Below, piece by piece: positions 12,967 through 26,100 of a stretch of DNA of 64,000 nucleotides (positions within the stretch are counted from its first letter, which is position 1; the number at the start of each line of letters is the position of its first letter). Made by a program: the position numbers and the translations under genes. The notes beneath the pieces were generated by a model. It worked only from the letters and a program-made list of their open reading frames with translations. It searched no databases and was not told the DNA's origin. The stretch covers positions 124,001 through 188,000 of the forward strand of contig JAIXMP010000039.1 in NCBI GenBank assembly GCA_025677815.1, written 5' to 3'. The stretch is from Phascolomyces articulosus (lineage: Eukaryota > Mucoromycota > Mucoromycetes > Mucorales > Lichtheimiaceae).

Positions 12967-13452
12967 AGTTTTTATATTTATTTATTGTCAAAATACAACC
13001 AAGCGTGAATAATACAACCCCGCCCCTTACAGGTCGTAAACTTAAGTTCAAGTCACACACGCACATGCCATCTACTTTATACAATGCATGATTTCAAAAA
13101 AAAAAATATTGAAAATAACTAACATAATATGAAACATCCTGTTACTATTTTTACAGGAACAAATATAAACCTTGATGTCGATTATAACGAGTACCTTCAG
13201 TAACAGACATAGGCACAGATATGACTTTCTACATAATTAGTTGTTGTCCTATAAGAAAAATGAACCATGTTGAAAGAAAGAAAAAACTGTTGGGTTTGTG
13301 TAACCGGTTGACTTGACATGTAAGTCAAAGTCATCAATGCAGAATAGAAACAATAAAATTTCCCCACTTTGATGAAAAAAACCTGCTTTCTTCTTCTTTT
13401 CCCTTTGAAAAAATCTACTATAATAAATCAATTACCAAGAATTGGTGAACAA
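12967..13452. promoter_or_regulatory. Divergent promoter region, COQ3 / F-box 2
   Basis: About 485 bases between divergent genes. Short open frames here overlap on both strands and look non-coding. An in-frame ATG at 13369 could extend F-box 2 upstream by 28 residues. Confidence 0.4.
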
Positions 13453-15765
13453 ATGATTCGTGGTGCATTTCTTCGTCAAGCAACGTCATGCAATATGGAA
13501 CAACAGCACAAACCAAATACATCATCAAACAACGGCACAGACAACAACAACAGCCGCAGCAGTGATATTCATTCTCAATCTCGAAATGACACAATGACCA
13601 ATGTTCATCATACTCCTGGTACTATCGTTAACAATCGAAATAATAGTACAAACAACAAAAAGAACCGAAGGAAAAAGAAAAACAAGAAGACCATGAAGCG
13701 TTTTGATCCTATTGAACGATTACCATTTGATGTGGCATCCAAAGTCTTTTCACATGTCAATCAAAGGGAATGTCTCAAAGTAATGGGTGTCTCCAAGCTA
13801 TGGAGGGAACGCGTACCATTATTGACAACAAGTATATGGCGTACAGTCGAATTACTTGGATGTTTTCATGATGTGGAAAATACGCTTATGCATCGAGTGA
13901 TTGGACCCCATGTTAACAAGTTGATCTTTGGCCATTTCCATCACGAAGAAGAGCTTTTTGCCATCATGCGTATCGCTCATCAACGTAATTGCACTCAGCA
14001 AACGGAGCTTTGTAAGTACTACCTCTTTTTTTTGGGACTGATTTTTATTTGTATTATATAACTATATCATGATGATGTAAGCTGATGATTATTTATCATA
14101 ATAACTTGATCCTATATAACCGTTCATAAATGATATATAGGGATTGGTGCATCTCAAGTGATTAACCAAGAAGCCTTTTTAAAGTGCTTACGGCCACTGG
14201 TTAAAAATGTAACCAAATTGGAATTCACACGACATGATCGTAATATGGCTTTCCTTCATGTTATGACCTTGTGTCCAAAACTTCAGTATTTTTCATTCAA
14301 GACAATCGAACACAATGAACCAGAAGATATGTACTCCCAAGACCCGAACTTTGATGTATACCAAGATATGTTCCCCGAGGATGGCGCAGTGTTTACAAAT
14401 ATGACCTACTTGTGTCTTGGTGCAACTTTGCATAAACATCTTCGCTTGGCGCCTATTCTTGCACGTTGCCCCAACTTGCGCTGTTTACGTGTGGGATCCT
14501 TTGAAGGAAATGATGAAGTGCCCTATTTGCCAGAATACGAACGTAGCTCGCTCATTACGACCGGTCGTTATTCCGATGGCCTCTGCCATCGGGATAACTA
14601 TTCAACGGATATTAACTTGTTCTACAAGTTATGCCCCAAGTTGCAATTCCTAGAGTTGAACAATAGTGCACCCGATGATGCGGAATGGGACCTTTACTAT
14701 AATCTTACCCGACCAGACAGCTTATCTTCAACCTTCGCCACCATGTCATTAATGCATACAGCTAATTTTTCGTTGTCCCTTCAATTACCACCTTCAGATA
14801 TTATCGGGCAATCCATGGTAGCAGGAGCGGTAGTATCATCACAAGCGGCAACAACATCAATCAATAATACTGACAGTGGTGGCAACAGCAGCGACACAAA
14901 TGGCTTGAAATTACTTTACGTACACGAATTATTTGACTATGGTCCAGGTGAAATTATACCAGAAATCAAAGCACACCAAGCAACACTCGAACAACTGAGC
15001 TTGGACGTTTTGATGTCGCGCTATAAGAACTACTATAGTTGGGCACGAATAGCAGATGTTCATTCTGAAACCCTTCGTGAATTCTCTTGTAAAGAAATTG
15101 ATTGCAATGGCCGTGCCATAGCTTCTTTGATTTATCAGTGTCCCAAGTTGGAAGTTGTGGAAATTTCTAGTACAGGTGACAATATCCACCCATCCATCAT
15201 TACTGCTATCAGCAAACTCTCTTCTTTGAAGAACCTGGCCCTTTACTATGAAATGTTTGATATACCACGCTTTATAATGGATGGTGCCATTTATGGATTG
15301 TTACGCAAATTTATTCGACAAGGAGATGCAAGCACATTACAATGTATTAACACCAATGCTGTGGATGACAAAGTATTGGAACTCATTACTGGTATCTCGA
15401 CGTTGGGTTCTATCAAATTGGTCAATTCATTCAACCTCATATCGACAAATAAAAAGTTACTCCAGTTTGTTTCTCGTTTGCGTAAACATCTTCCAGATAT
15501 CTACAATCTGGAATTAAGCATGTTTAATTTGACTCCAGCCATCTTTGATCAAATTGCAAATCTTCGAGAATTAATGTTTGTCAACTTTTGTGGTTCGGCC
15601 ATGACCAACGATGGATTGACAAATTTTTTGGATAAGGTGACACCGAAACTACTGTTACTTCAAATAACCGGTTTGGATGGTGAACCTCAAGCAATGACTT
15701 TATATGACAAATATGGGAATCGCAAGCAATTTACAATTATGCAACCCACCAATTTTCATTTCTAG
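13453..15765 (+). CDS. F-box / leucine-rich-repeat protein, paralogue 2
   Basis: Probable SCF ubiquitin ligase adaptor. Two exons (13453-14011 and 14141-15765) give about 727 residues. An Asn/Ser-rich and Lys-rich leader precedes the F-box 'PIERLPFDVASKVFSHVNQ', then 'CLKVMGVSKLWRERV'. The second exon carries LRR-like units ('CPKLQYFSFKT', 'CPNLRCLRVGSFEG', 'CPKLQFLELNN', 'CPKLEVVEISS'). It matches the minus-strand gene at 6585-9070 in domain order, intron position and motif wording, including 'ILARCPNLRCLRVG' versus 'ILVHCPNLRCLRVG'. The start is uncertain: 13369, 13453 and 13495 are all in frame. Confidence 0.84.
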
Positions 15766-16103
15766 AAGTTGTTGTGGTCAGTTTAGTAGCATAATCACTC
15801 GTATAGCTTTTTTTTATGATTGCATATTAGCGTTGTATATAGGATGAATAATATAAAAACAAAAAAAAATGCTGTAGTATAAATAGTAATCTCTTATATT
15901 GCTCAAAAAAATATCACTGTTGTTTATAATAAACTCCTTGGGGGCCTTCAATTGATATTCGATTTTCCTTTTCAATGTAAACGATTAGTATACTATATAA
16001 CAAAATAAAGGTGGTGATTTATTGCTTGCTTTATATGATAATATGGACATAACATATCTTTATAAGCGATTTTTAATTATCATGCAAATGCTACACCACC
16101 TTA
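15766..16103. other. Short convergent intergenic region
   Basis: About 340 bases between the 3' ends of F-box 2 and the flavocytochrome gene. AT-rich; nothing else seen. Confidence 0.5.
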
Positions 16104-18205
16104 TTATAATTTCGAAATATTCCCTCTAGGATACATTCTTTCATACGTTTTCTTTGCCAAATAATCAACCGGATTTGCAACAAAGTGATCTTTCAAGTTT
16201 CTAATATCTACCATATCTGATTTGATCTCTTCAATGGATGATACACCCATTAGTTGCATACACATGCACAATTCGTTCTATATGATTTAATTTTGATCAG
16301 CAAGAAGAATCATATACATGTAAAAAAAAAGAAAAAAGAAAAAAAAACTTGTAAAATTTATCTATTTACCTGGAATAGTTCTAAAAGACGCTCAACGCCT
16401 TGATCACCGTAACAGGCCATGGCATACTAATATATTTTAATGATTGTTATTTTATTTGTTAGCTGCTTATTATTGAATATAGTATAATTCTTGTCTTCAA
16501 TCGAAGCCAGTACTTTTTTTTCTAATTTTAAACTTATACTCACCAAACTGGGTCTGCCGATTCCTACACCTTTTGCGCCAAGCGCAATAGCTTTGAATAT
16601 ATCACTTCCACGACGAATACCACCATCAATGTACACATCAAAGTCCTTCTTGGGATCACAACCTTCGCGCTTCAATGCATCGATCACTTCGGGTAGTATC
16701 TCAATGGGTGATGGTGCGAAATCAAGTTGCCGACCACCATGGTTTGACAGAACGACACCGGCACATCCTCTTTTATAGGCTTCAACAGCATCTTCCCAGC
16801 GCTGAATTCCTTTGAGGATGATAGGCATTTTTGTAATTGATTTGAACCATGTAATATCCGTCCAAGTTAAGGAAGGATCAATGATAGAACCCCTTTGGTT
16901 ACTATTGCTACTAGTTGTACTATTTGATCTTTTACTATTTGTACTTTTCCTTTCTCTATGACTGATCCTCTGTCCACCGTCATTTTGCAGCTGACTATTT
17001 ATAAGTTTATGCTGTAGATACTTTTCCCGACGTCCTATTATTTTTATTTTAGTAATAATTCCTTGTGATGAAAGTATAACTACTCATCCTTTTCTTTCCC
17101 CCTTTTTTCTCGTTTTGATAAATATCGAAAATGAAATATTTTTATTTATATCATACCGACTGTAGCCAGATCCACTGTAATAAACAATCCTCGAATACCT
17201 ATAGCTTCTACCTGTTGGACGATCCTTTTTGTAATAGTACGGTCTTTATCAACATAGAGTTGAAACCATTGTGGTTGATTTTTATGAATTCGTGCGTTTA
17301 CGATCTCTTCAAGGCTGCATGCCGACAGTGTTGGAATCATTTGGATAACGTTACGAACACCGGCAGCTCGGGTCAACACTTTTTCTGCATCTGGATGAGC
17401 CATTTTATTCATTGCAGTGGCCGAAATATAAAGTGGCATGGAAACTTTTGTTCCTAGCAATGTCGTTGTCGTATCCACCTGAGAAACATCCATCATTACT
17501 CGAGGACGTAACCATAGACGATGAAATGCATTATGGTTTTCACGCATTGAAATTTCATCTTGTGCACCAGATGAAAAATAATACCATGCATCTTTTTTGA
17601 GAATAGATCTTGCAATAGCTAACATGACAACAACAAATATTCAAGTTTTTTTTCTTTTTTTAGTGTGCATGCATTTTACATACATAATAAGGTTTTTTTT
17701 TTTGGTTTGAGCGTCTTCCTTTCTTCTCCTTCAAATTCTCATAAACGTTACCAATCAAATAATCACTTTTTTGCACGTACATTCAAAATCAAATGAATTA
17801 TACACTTCTTCTAACCTTGGCATATCCTCACGAGCAAGTCTAACATTTTTTTCTTCTTCAGTTTCTTCTTGTGGTAGCATGGCAGCAGTATTCTTTTCTC
17901 CAGGATCGACCTCACCCATATATACATCGGGTGTTAAAAATCGCTCAATAATATCTGGAGAATGAATGCTGTCAAAAAATGTTGTTGCGTCCTTTCCAGC
18001 ATGTTGAAGAATAACATGTTGACCACCAGTATGCTCTGGAAGAAATTGTGTCAAATCATATACTTTTCCGTGAAGAATAATCCAAAGATCATCTTTTTTT
18101 CAAGAAAATTAGCACATAAACATGTCATTTTTTTTCTTAGACTACTGAAATAATCATACCTTCCTTATCATGTTGAGCAACTTCACTCAGTAAAATGGTT
18201 TTCAT
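16104..18205 (-). CDS. Flavocytochrome b2-type L-2-hydroxyacid (L-lactate) dehydrogenase
   Basis: Heme- and FMN-containing enzyme oxidising an L-2-hydroxy acid such as lactate and passing electrons to a cytochrome. Six exons (18160-18205, 17781-18092, 17157-17618, 16544-17034, 16370-16426, 16104-16277) give 513 residues. Cytochrome b5 domain first: 'LWIILHGKVYDLTQFLPEHT' with the heme His of EHTGG and a second His in 'FFDSIHSPD'. Then the FMN domain: 'AWYYFSSGAQDEISMREN', 'PLYISATAMNKMAHPDAE', 'WFQLYVDKDR', 'SITKMPIILKGI', 'VLSNHGGRQLD' (catalytic His and Arg), 'YIDGGIRRGSDIFKAIALGA' and the C-terminal 'MGVSSIEEIKSDMVDIRNL'. The protein starts almost directly with the b5 domain, so it lacks the mitochondrial presequence of yeast Cyb2. 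The loop between barrel strands has a Ser/Asn-rich insert ('STNSKRSNSTTSSNSN'). Confidence 0.9.
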
Positions 18206-18591
18206 TTATGGCTGTAGTAGAGTAAAAACTTTTTTTAAAAAACAAAAAAAGGGAGAAAGGGCATTGCGACAGAAAGAAGCTGTAAACAACGACTCTTTAT
18301 TTATTACCACCATTATAAACCAAGCAATGAATCCCCCACCTGAAAACAAACTTTGCAGATCCTTCCATCATCCATTCTTCAAAAAAAAAAAAAAAAAGGA
18401 ATAATGCTTATAACAACATTTATGCAAATAATGATCATGAGTGATAAATATTTATGTATATATAAGGAATCCCTGCTTCTCAAAAGGAGGGGGGTACGTT
18501 ATCAGCCTCCCGAACATTACAAAAATAATCAGTTACATAATTTTAAATCATTCATGCATAACAAAAAGGATGGGTTTATTTATAAAATGTG
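18206..18591. other. Intergenic region
   Basis: Promoter region of the flavocytochrome gene and 3' flank of GGT-B. Contains A-rich runs; no gene seen. Confidence 0.45.
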
Positions 18592-21501
18592 TTACAATTT
18601 ACCGAAGATTGTTAAAGGCGAAGCTTGGCCATCGCCCCGAGGATCACTACCAGCAGCCAACACATATCTACCGACACTATGATGACGGTTATTCTTTTTT
18701 ACTACACGTATAATTTGGCCACGCCCAAATATTGAGCGGCCATATCCCTCGATAACAGTACAAGTATGCCCCATGGCTTCTAATTTTTGAACTACCGTAG
18801 GCGCAATACCATCTTCTATGTTTACAATGCAATTGTTCATGTTTGTAAACCCAACGATGTTTGCTGGTAATCCATCAGAAGGATGATTATTATCCGTATT
18901 AATTGATGACAAGGGAGGAGGGGATATACAAATTCTGGGAAGATCAAGTGCATGTTGAGGATTGGCAAGGTAGTTCATTAAATTCATGATAACTTGAACA
19001 TGACCTTGTGGTTGCATAAAGGATCCCATAACTACATTACGTACTGATAATTAGTATATGCTTTGTTTATTTTCCTGGATTTTTCATCTGTAAAACAGAA
19101 AACTCACCACCAAAACAAGCCTCAAGATCATGATTGCCTTGAACAGTTCTGCTCGTGATCATTGATGGAATCATTGTATGATAGGGTCGTTTGTTGGGAC
19201 CAATACAATTTGGATGCCCATCCTTAAGAACAAAATTACGTCCTCGACAATGAAGAGGGAATCCACAATTATCAGGAATAATATGAGTCTATTAAAGTAA
19301 TAGTTTAATGTCAGTAAAAATAGGTATTCACGTATACAAGTAATATAAAAATAACAATATAACTTACGCCAAACGGCACACAATTCGACCCCTTATAATA
19401 GAACAAATATTTATTTGTTAAATCTAATGTTTATATAAAAAATGTATACTTTTAAATATATTCGAAGTTAACACTTACCATAAAACTACAAGCATTCCCT
19501 TGATTGTCAACAACAGAAAAATAAACTGTGTCACTTGTTCTATCAGGATATCCTTTTTCAATATTGTTATTTCTCTTCTTGAAATCGATCAATTTAGCCC
19601 GTTCAGAAAAATACTCCTTGCTCAACAATTTTTCAGTAGGTATGGGCAATACTTGAGGATCAGTCACATAGTATCGTGTATCAGCAAATCCCAAACGCAA
19701 CACTTCAATAATAATATGCAGATATTCTGCAGAATTATGCTCAAGTTTAGAAATGTCTAACCCATGATCTTTTTCCAATTCACTAATAATACCAAGGGCA
19801 AGCAAGGCAGTGATACCTTGACTATTAGGTGGCATCTCCCATAAAGTCCAGTCATGATATTCGAATGAGATAGGATCAACAAGTTCAGATTCATGTGATG
19901 CAAGATCATTATGCGTCATAAGACCTCCACGATTCTTGATGGAATCAATAATGGCATCGGCAATACGCCCTTTGTAAAACCCGTCTTTGCCGTATCTGGC
20001 AATGGTCTTGAGGGTCCTAATAATAACAGGGAATAATATACATAAATATTGAAGTATATTGAAAAGGAATTCAAAGATCTATTGATAAATATAACGTACT
20101 CTGCAAGATCGAGTAACTGAATGACATCACCTTCATTAGGATGGCGTACACCATCAATCAACAAGTTATTTTGCTGATTATTTACTTCCATTAACATTTT
20201 TTCTCCATTTTTCCACTATAGTATACATAGAACACATCCATTGATTCCATTAATTGCCTGTAACATCTTCCCTGTATAATGATATCATAGGTAATATAAC
20301 AGATGATACTTTTTTGAATAATAATGATAATAAAAACTTACTATACTTGAAGAGATAAGGGAAACAGGGTATCTTTAATGCGCACAATAGTATAAGTAAG
20401 ATTGTCATCATCGTAACACAATTGATCAATTATTGCACGCACACTTACCCATTCTCGGCCAAATCAATTGCAGGCCTCAAGATAGTCTCCAAGTTTAGTT
20501 TCCCAGATCCAAAATGCTCAAGTGTATCAATCCAGGCAGCTACTGCACCAGGAACAGTGATAGAATGAACACTATATGAAGAAAGAGATGGTCCGTGGAA
20601 TAAATTTTTTTGGGAGAGGTATTCAACTGTGAGAGCCGCAGGTGTTCTTTTTTTATGTTTGTGCATTTCGAGATTAGTAGAAATATTCTTTTTCTCTTTA
20701 TATCATCAATCCTTCTTGAAATAAAAACCTCTACAATAGTTTATTCGTATAATATAAAACTATATTAATAACAACATATTTTTACCTCCCAGACCCATTT
20801 AAACCACGAACTCTACGAATATTGGAATCGTAGAATAAGCATGATGCATCGCCGCCTACACCGGTAGAACCTGGCTCTATATTATAAAAGGATATATGTA
20901 GATTTAGCGTTTCTTTTAGAATAATTGCAATAAAGGTTTTTTTTTTTTTAGTTTTTATATATACCTGTTACACCAAGTACTGCAGCTATAAAAGAAAAGT
21001 ATTTTAATTTAGTTAAATATATTATATAAAAATAACACCTAATATCAAACACAATCACCAAGTCAATGAAAATGATTTTAATAGTAATAATATATACCAA
21101 CAGCAACAGCTGCATCCTAAAAATATATAACAAATTATTAAATAGTTTGTTCATGGAATGTTATAATTATTATGGTAGACATAAAAGTATACAACGATCT
21201 TTCAACTTGTACCACTTTTTGCATATACCTACAGCCGCATTTCCCCCTCGACGGAGAATCTCAACACCTGCTTGTGTTGCAAGTGGTTGCCTAAAGATGT
21301 AAATTACCATGGTTATTGATTATCCATTGCATTGTTATTATCTTAATTTCTTGTGAATTTTAATCAACAATTGGGTAAAGTCGTAATGGAGTAGGTAAAG
21401 AGAGAACATAGACATATTACATACGAGCTTGAAACCATTCCATGAATACCATGTATAACAGAGCGACGAGATATAAAGGGTAAGGTAGAATCCATAGTCA
21501 T
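18592..21501 (-). CDS. Gamma-glutamyltranspeptidase-family protein, copy B (intact)
   Basis: N-terminal nucleophile hydrolase family (PF01019), related to bacterial YwrD/HpxW-like members. Twelve exons (21425-21501, 21233-21290, 21098-21116, 20965-20985, 20786-20876, 20449-20646, 20342-20372, 20100-20215, 19479-20016, 19368-19391, 19108-19288, 18592-19031) sum to an uninterrupted 597 residues. Landmarks: '[20 protein letters not shown]', GGNAADAAVAVAAVL, '[17 protein letters not shown]', '[19 protein letters not shown]', '[10 protein letters not shown]', and the self-processing/nucleophile site '[18 protein letters not shown]', whose Thr is expected to be the catalytic residue. The end holds '[20 protein letters not shown]' and 'GRGQIIRV'. 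There is no signal peptide, so it is probably intracellular. The substrate is unknown. Divergent from MFS-1 and part of a duplicated unit. Confidence 0.87.
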
Positions 21502-21995
21502 ATTATTATCAATTATAATCGAATATCTTTATGATATCCTTGATTGAGTTGCATTATTTATAGATGATTGCCAGTAAAATAAAAAAAAGTTGATATCGGC
21601 ATGCTAGCAAAAAAAAAAAAAAAAAAAACCTTAAGGGGTCGTATGCAGATGGCTTACTGCTTAATGCATCAAATAATGAAAATCCACTGGCCTGCATAGT
21701 ATATAACCTATTTCTTTACTTAACATGACACATGTTTTATAACTCCACTTTACAGCAGAAATCCAAAAGGTAATGTTCCCTGATCTATAAATGTTTATCA
21801 TCAGATCTAATAATATTCACTAAATAAGAACCGGAATGTTTCGTTTGCAAATCACAAACATTGTATTTTCATTTTCCTCCGTGGAGAAGGAATAAATCCA
21901 AATAACAGCATTACTTGGGAGAGAAGTATCTCTTCTTTTGCATTTATATTTTTTCTTCATTTTATAATAAAATTCCAAGACAAATATTTTGCGAT
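21502..21995. promoter_or_regulatory. Bidirectional promoter region, GGT-B / MFS-1
   Basis: About 490 bases separate the two divergent start codons, so the pair may be co-regulated. An 18-nt A run lies near 21609. No other gene is seen. Confidence 0.45.
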
Positions 21996-24671
21996 ATGAC
22001 TAATAGAAACACAAATAATGACTTAAACGACAAATACACTCTTCATAAAGAAGATAAACCACCCAATGTAGAGAACAAGCCATCAATTCCATCTATTCAA
22101 GGGAATACAATAACAATAACAGGTACTGTTTTATAAGGGAGATATAGGAAACCCCCTTTCACTATTAACTATATATTAATAACATGAATAATTACAAAAT
22201 AAGAAAGCAGCAATGTATTACATGTACCAGATGGAGAGGAAGAACTTAATGAAACTTCCACAACAAGAACAGTTACGCGAGATAATGAAAATAACAAAGT
22301 TTCTCAAAACTCAGCAGTTGCAAGGAAAATATTACCACTTCATACTAATGGAGAAGAATTTTCACGACCAACAAAATGGGCTATATTTACAATTGTTCTT
22401 TTATCTCAAATCCTGTAAGGCTGTGATCAAGTCTAAACTAAAAATGCATTTTTCATCAATGGGAATAACTATCTAACAAAAGTTTGCAATTTACCTAGGA
22501 GCCAATCATCAATAAATGGGTTTGTATGTTCTTTCTTCATATCACAGCATCAGGAGGTTTTTTTTGTATTATTAGTTCTAGGAAAAGTAGTAGTTTCTAG
22601 ATTATCAAATTATTTCTTATAATGTATAATCAATATGTATTACTTAGTACCCAGCATTACCTGCGATTCAAAAAGATATGAACACAACCGCTACTATGAC
22701 AAACATAATTGGTAAGTTGCGATTTATATACATATATAATATGCACAGTGTTAACTAAAGCTTTCAAATGATTCAACAGTTGCGAGTCAATCACTTGCCA
22801 CTGGATTAATGGTAATTAGCATAAAATGATATAGAAGATTGTTGCTTATACCCGTTAGTTGTAATTTTGATGTACTATTATCTGAACAAGAAATACTTTT
22901 ATGGTATATTATAGTCCGCCGTCTGGGCATCCTATGCCGATGGTTATGGTATATATTTTCCATTTTATATGACAGCTTTGAAAACGATATATAATTAGAA
23001 ATAACTTACTTTTGTCCAACATCTTTTTTTTCATTATCGTACAGGACGAAGACTCATATTCATAATATCTAATGCTTTTATTGTAATTGGTAATATTGGA
23101 TCAGCTTTGGCTATAAATATTGGTATGCTGATTGGTCTTCAATTGGTCAGTTCCGTTGGTCTTGCAGCAGTAAGATATCATTGGATTTATATATGTGTGT
23201 GTGCAAATGAGAAGAAAAAAGCAGTTATGGATTATTAATTAATTAATTTTTTATTGGTGAAAATAGACCTACGCGTTAGCCGTTGGGATTATTAATGACA
23301 TATTCAAAGACCATGAAAAAGGCAAAGCGCTGTCTTGGAATGCTGCAATGAACCCTTATTCGATGGCTATCGCGTAAGTGAAAACTGAGTTTATATCGCA
23401 CAGAAATAATGATACTTTAATCAACTAGAAAAAAATGATTATTAATGCATCACGACGATAATGTATATATCAGACCCTTGATTGGGGGAGCATTGACAGA
23501 TCACTTTGGATGGCGTAGTATATTTTGGCTCTTTGTAATAGCTTACAGCCTTTTATGGATTTCCATTATTATTCTGCTTCCTGAAACAAATCTTTATGCT
23601 CGAAAACAACTTGACACTGATGGAACAGAAGAGAAAGAAGAAGCATCACAGAAGAAGAAGAAATCCATTATTAATCCATATGCCTCATTAAAATTACTCA
23701 AATTCCCAAATATGTTTATGATCTGTGCGTATCTTGGGTTAATGTAAGTGATTTTTGCTCCTTTTTTTAAATATTATATACTGAGTTACATTAAAAATCA
23801 AGGTGTTGATCAATTAATAATCACTTTGTATTTATGCTTTAAGGGGATTCACAAACAACGTCATGGGGGTGTCATTTGCATGGACTTATAGTACCCAGTA
23901 TCATTTTTCATCAACGCTTATTGGGATATTTTATCTAGCAGGTTTGGCCGGAAATACAGCAGGAACATGGTTAGGAGGATACATGTCAGATCGATTATAT
24001 ATGCGTCGAGTTACAACGGCAAAGGAAAATAACCAACAAGTATATCCAGAAATGAGATTAAGTCAGCCAGGAGTACTTGCGGCAGCCATTTCTATGACTG
24101 TAGCATACGTTGCTTATGGGTGGTCTGTTGAAAAACATGCCCATTTTTCAATTGGAATAACCTCTCAAGTATTTGGTATGTATTGATGATATTTCCTATA
24201 TAATATGTACATTTACCATTTCCACGGAGACAAAAACCCATATGCTAACACTACTAAACAATTTTATTGATAATATACTATTTATGATATAGTTCTATTT
24301 GGACTTACACTCGGAACATGTTTTTTAAATGTATATGCTGTGCAATCATTTCCAAGACATGGATCATCAGCCCAAGGTTTGTTTTTAAGAAATTGTTTGC
24401 TATAAAACCAATATTACTGGGAATTACTTACATATTTGCCTACATCAATACAATTACTGTATGTATATATTATATAGCATGTATGCAAACTGTAAAATGT
24501 ATTTTATTTGCAATTGGGAGATTATGGGCAATCGATTTGCAAAACCTTGTTGGAATTGGGATTCTTTATACGATTTTTGGAGGAATATTACTTAGTACTT
24601 GCCCATTTGTAACATATATTCAAATCAAACGTAAAAAATGGCAAAGTAAACGAGAATTGATGGACCAATAA
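21996..24671 (+). CDS. MFS transporter, DHA1-like drug:H+ antiporter, copy 1
   Basis: Twelve-TM proton-coupled exporter of the major facilitator superfamily in a cell membrane. Twelve exons splice to about 530 residues without a stop; the first ones are 21996-22122, 22204-22414, 22499-22523 and 22648-22711, and the last ends at 24671. Signature stretches: 'YPALPAIQKDMNTTATMTN' (typical of fungal DHA1 proteins), 'SAVWASYADGYGRR' (motif A, G-x-x-x-D-x-x-G-R-R type), 'INDIFKDHEKGKALSWNAA', 'PLIGGALTDHFGWRSIFW' (motif C region), 'LPETN', a Lys-rich central loop and a C-terminal 'NLVGIGILYTIFGGILL' helix. The first 110 residues are a polar cytosolic tail. It shares all intron positions with MFS-2 at 30366-32964. 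The substrate is unknown. Confidence 0.88.
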
Positions 24672-25311
24672 AAAATACAAATAATATTTGAAAAACATTA
24701 TGTTTTGTAAGAATAATGAATGCATACTGTCATAAAATAATAACTACTCATGGTGAAGATTGTTATCCATCTAGTATTTTTATCCATTGTTGGTGGCGTG
24801 GGTATATATAGCTGATCACAGCTTGGAGATAAATTACACTGCCAACTGAATAAAGTGATTATGTTGGGGATGGCTGTAATATACAAGTATCATTACGCAT
24901 GGTCAAGATTTAAACATTTTTATGTGTGAATTGTTCAATAAAATAGAAAATATAGCCATTAATAAAGATCGATCGTCATTGTTCACAACATGAAAACACC
25001 CCATTCTAAAATCAATAATGAGTATATCTTCTTCTTTCTTGCACCAGCACGGAGAGGCTATCTTTCTCACAATCACATAGTCACAGTTGCAACAATACCA
25101 CCTATTGAGTATTATTTTTAATACTGCTTTATTAAGTCTTGGAACAAACGTATATTTTGATTATGGAGAACACTTACTACTTCAAAGTAGTTATATGACT
25201 CTCATAATTTTTTCAAATATACATAATATACATGAGGATTTTTCGTTTTTATTTTGTACGTCATAGATAGAGAAATCGGTATTTTTACATTTTAGAAAAT
25301 GTAATTAGACC
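24672..25311. other. Intergenic region after MFS-1
   Basis: About 640 bases with no open frame of note. It precedes the LINE relic. Confidence 0.4.
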
Positions 25312-25990
25312 ACCAAACTAGTCTCTGGAACGGCCTACCAGCACCTCAACGAGACATTGACTCCAAATCACTGAAAAAAAAATCCAATTCCACAACAACA
25401 ATCTAACCAACATACTTACTCAACTTAATAATAATATCCGCCTAAAAGCTTGTCGACCAAGAATAGGAATTGATCCAATATTATTGCTACCCACGGCAAC
25501 AAGAGAACACAGCCGCGTTGTTCGGTGGAGGGTTGGTTTTCCACCAGGAAAACCTACTCGCTGTTGGTGTGCACGAGACAATCCTCTCACTACTATAGCT
25601 TATCTCACTGCTTGTTTCCATTTGCATCTCGAACTAGAAGTACCACACAACAGCAACATTGATCCAATATCTTACGTATTGAACAAACTCCCAAAGAACC
25701 CGCCTAAAGAATTGCATCAACAAGAATATTGATCTCGTATCTGGCCAAAACTGTGTGTTATTTTATATAATATCGACTACTGCTGCCACCTGGATGAAGG
25801 CTTTACACCTAGTAAAGACTCTGATCCAGGCAGACTTTTACTTAAATGGATACGATCTGTAAACGAAAATCCCTTCGAGCGCTTCTCACAACGTCACCAA
25901 AAACCTCAACAACATTGGCAATGAATCACAATCCCTCTATGAAGCAAGCTAGATTTTTCTTTTTCTAATTGACTATTTATATAATTCAAA
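25312..25990 (+). mobile_element. 5'-truncated LINE (non-LTR retrotransposon) relic
   Basis: A C-terminal polyprotein stretch reads 'LKACRPRIGIDPILLLPTA', 'RVVRWRVGFPPGKPTRCW', 'ISYVLNKLPKNPPK', a stop at about 25731, then in the same frame 'SRIWPKLCVILYNIDYC' and 'DSDPGRLLLKWI'. This layout (RW-x-G-x-x-PG-x-P-x-x-C, then PISFLLNxLP, then WPxxCxIL-xDLDY and PGxxLLxWL) is one I remember from the C-terminal end of LINE-type reverse transcriptase proteins in Mucorales genomes. Upstream 'SLWNGLPAPQRDID' is joined only by a frameshift in a 9-A run. An A-run follows near 25988. No reverse-transcriptase core is present. Confidence 0.6.
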
Positions 25991-26100
25991 AAAAAAAAAG
26001 AACATACCTTCCCCTAGATATTTATTCTACGACAGCCTTTCAAATTACCAAAGCTAATTTTTATTTTCTGATCTCTTAACATTTTTCCCTTTTACCCCAA

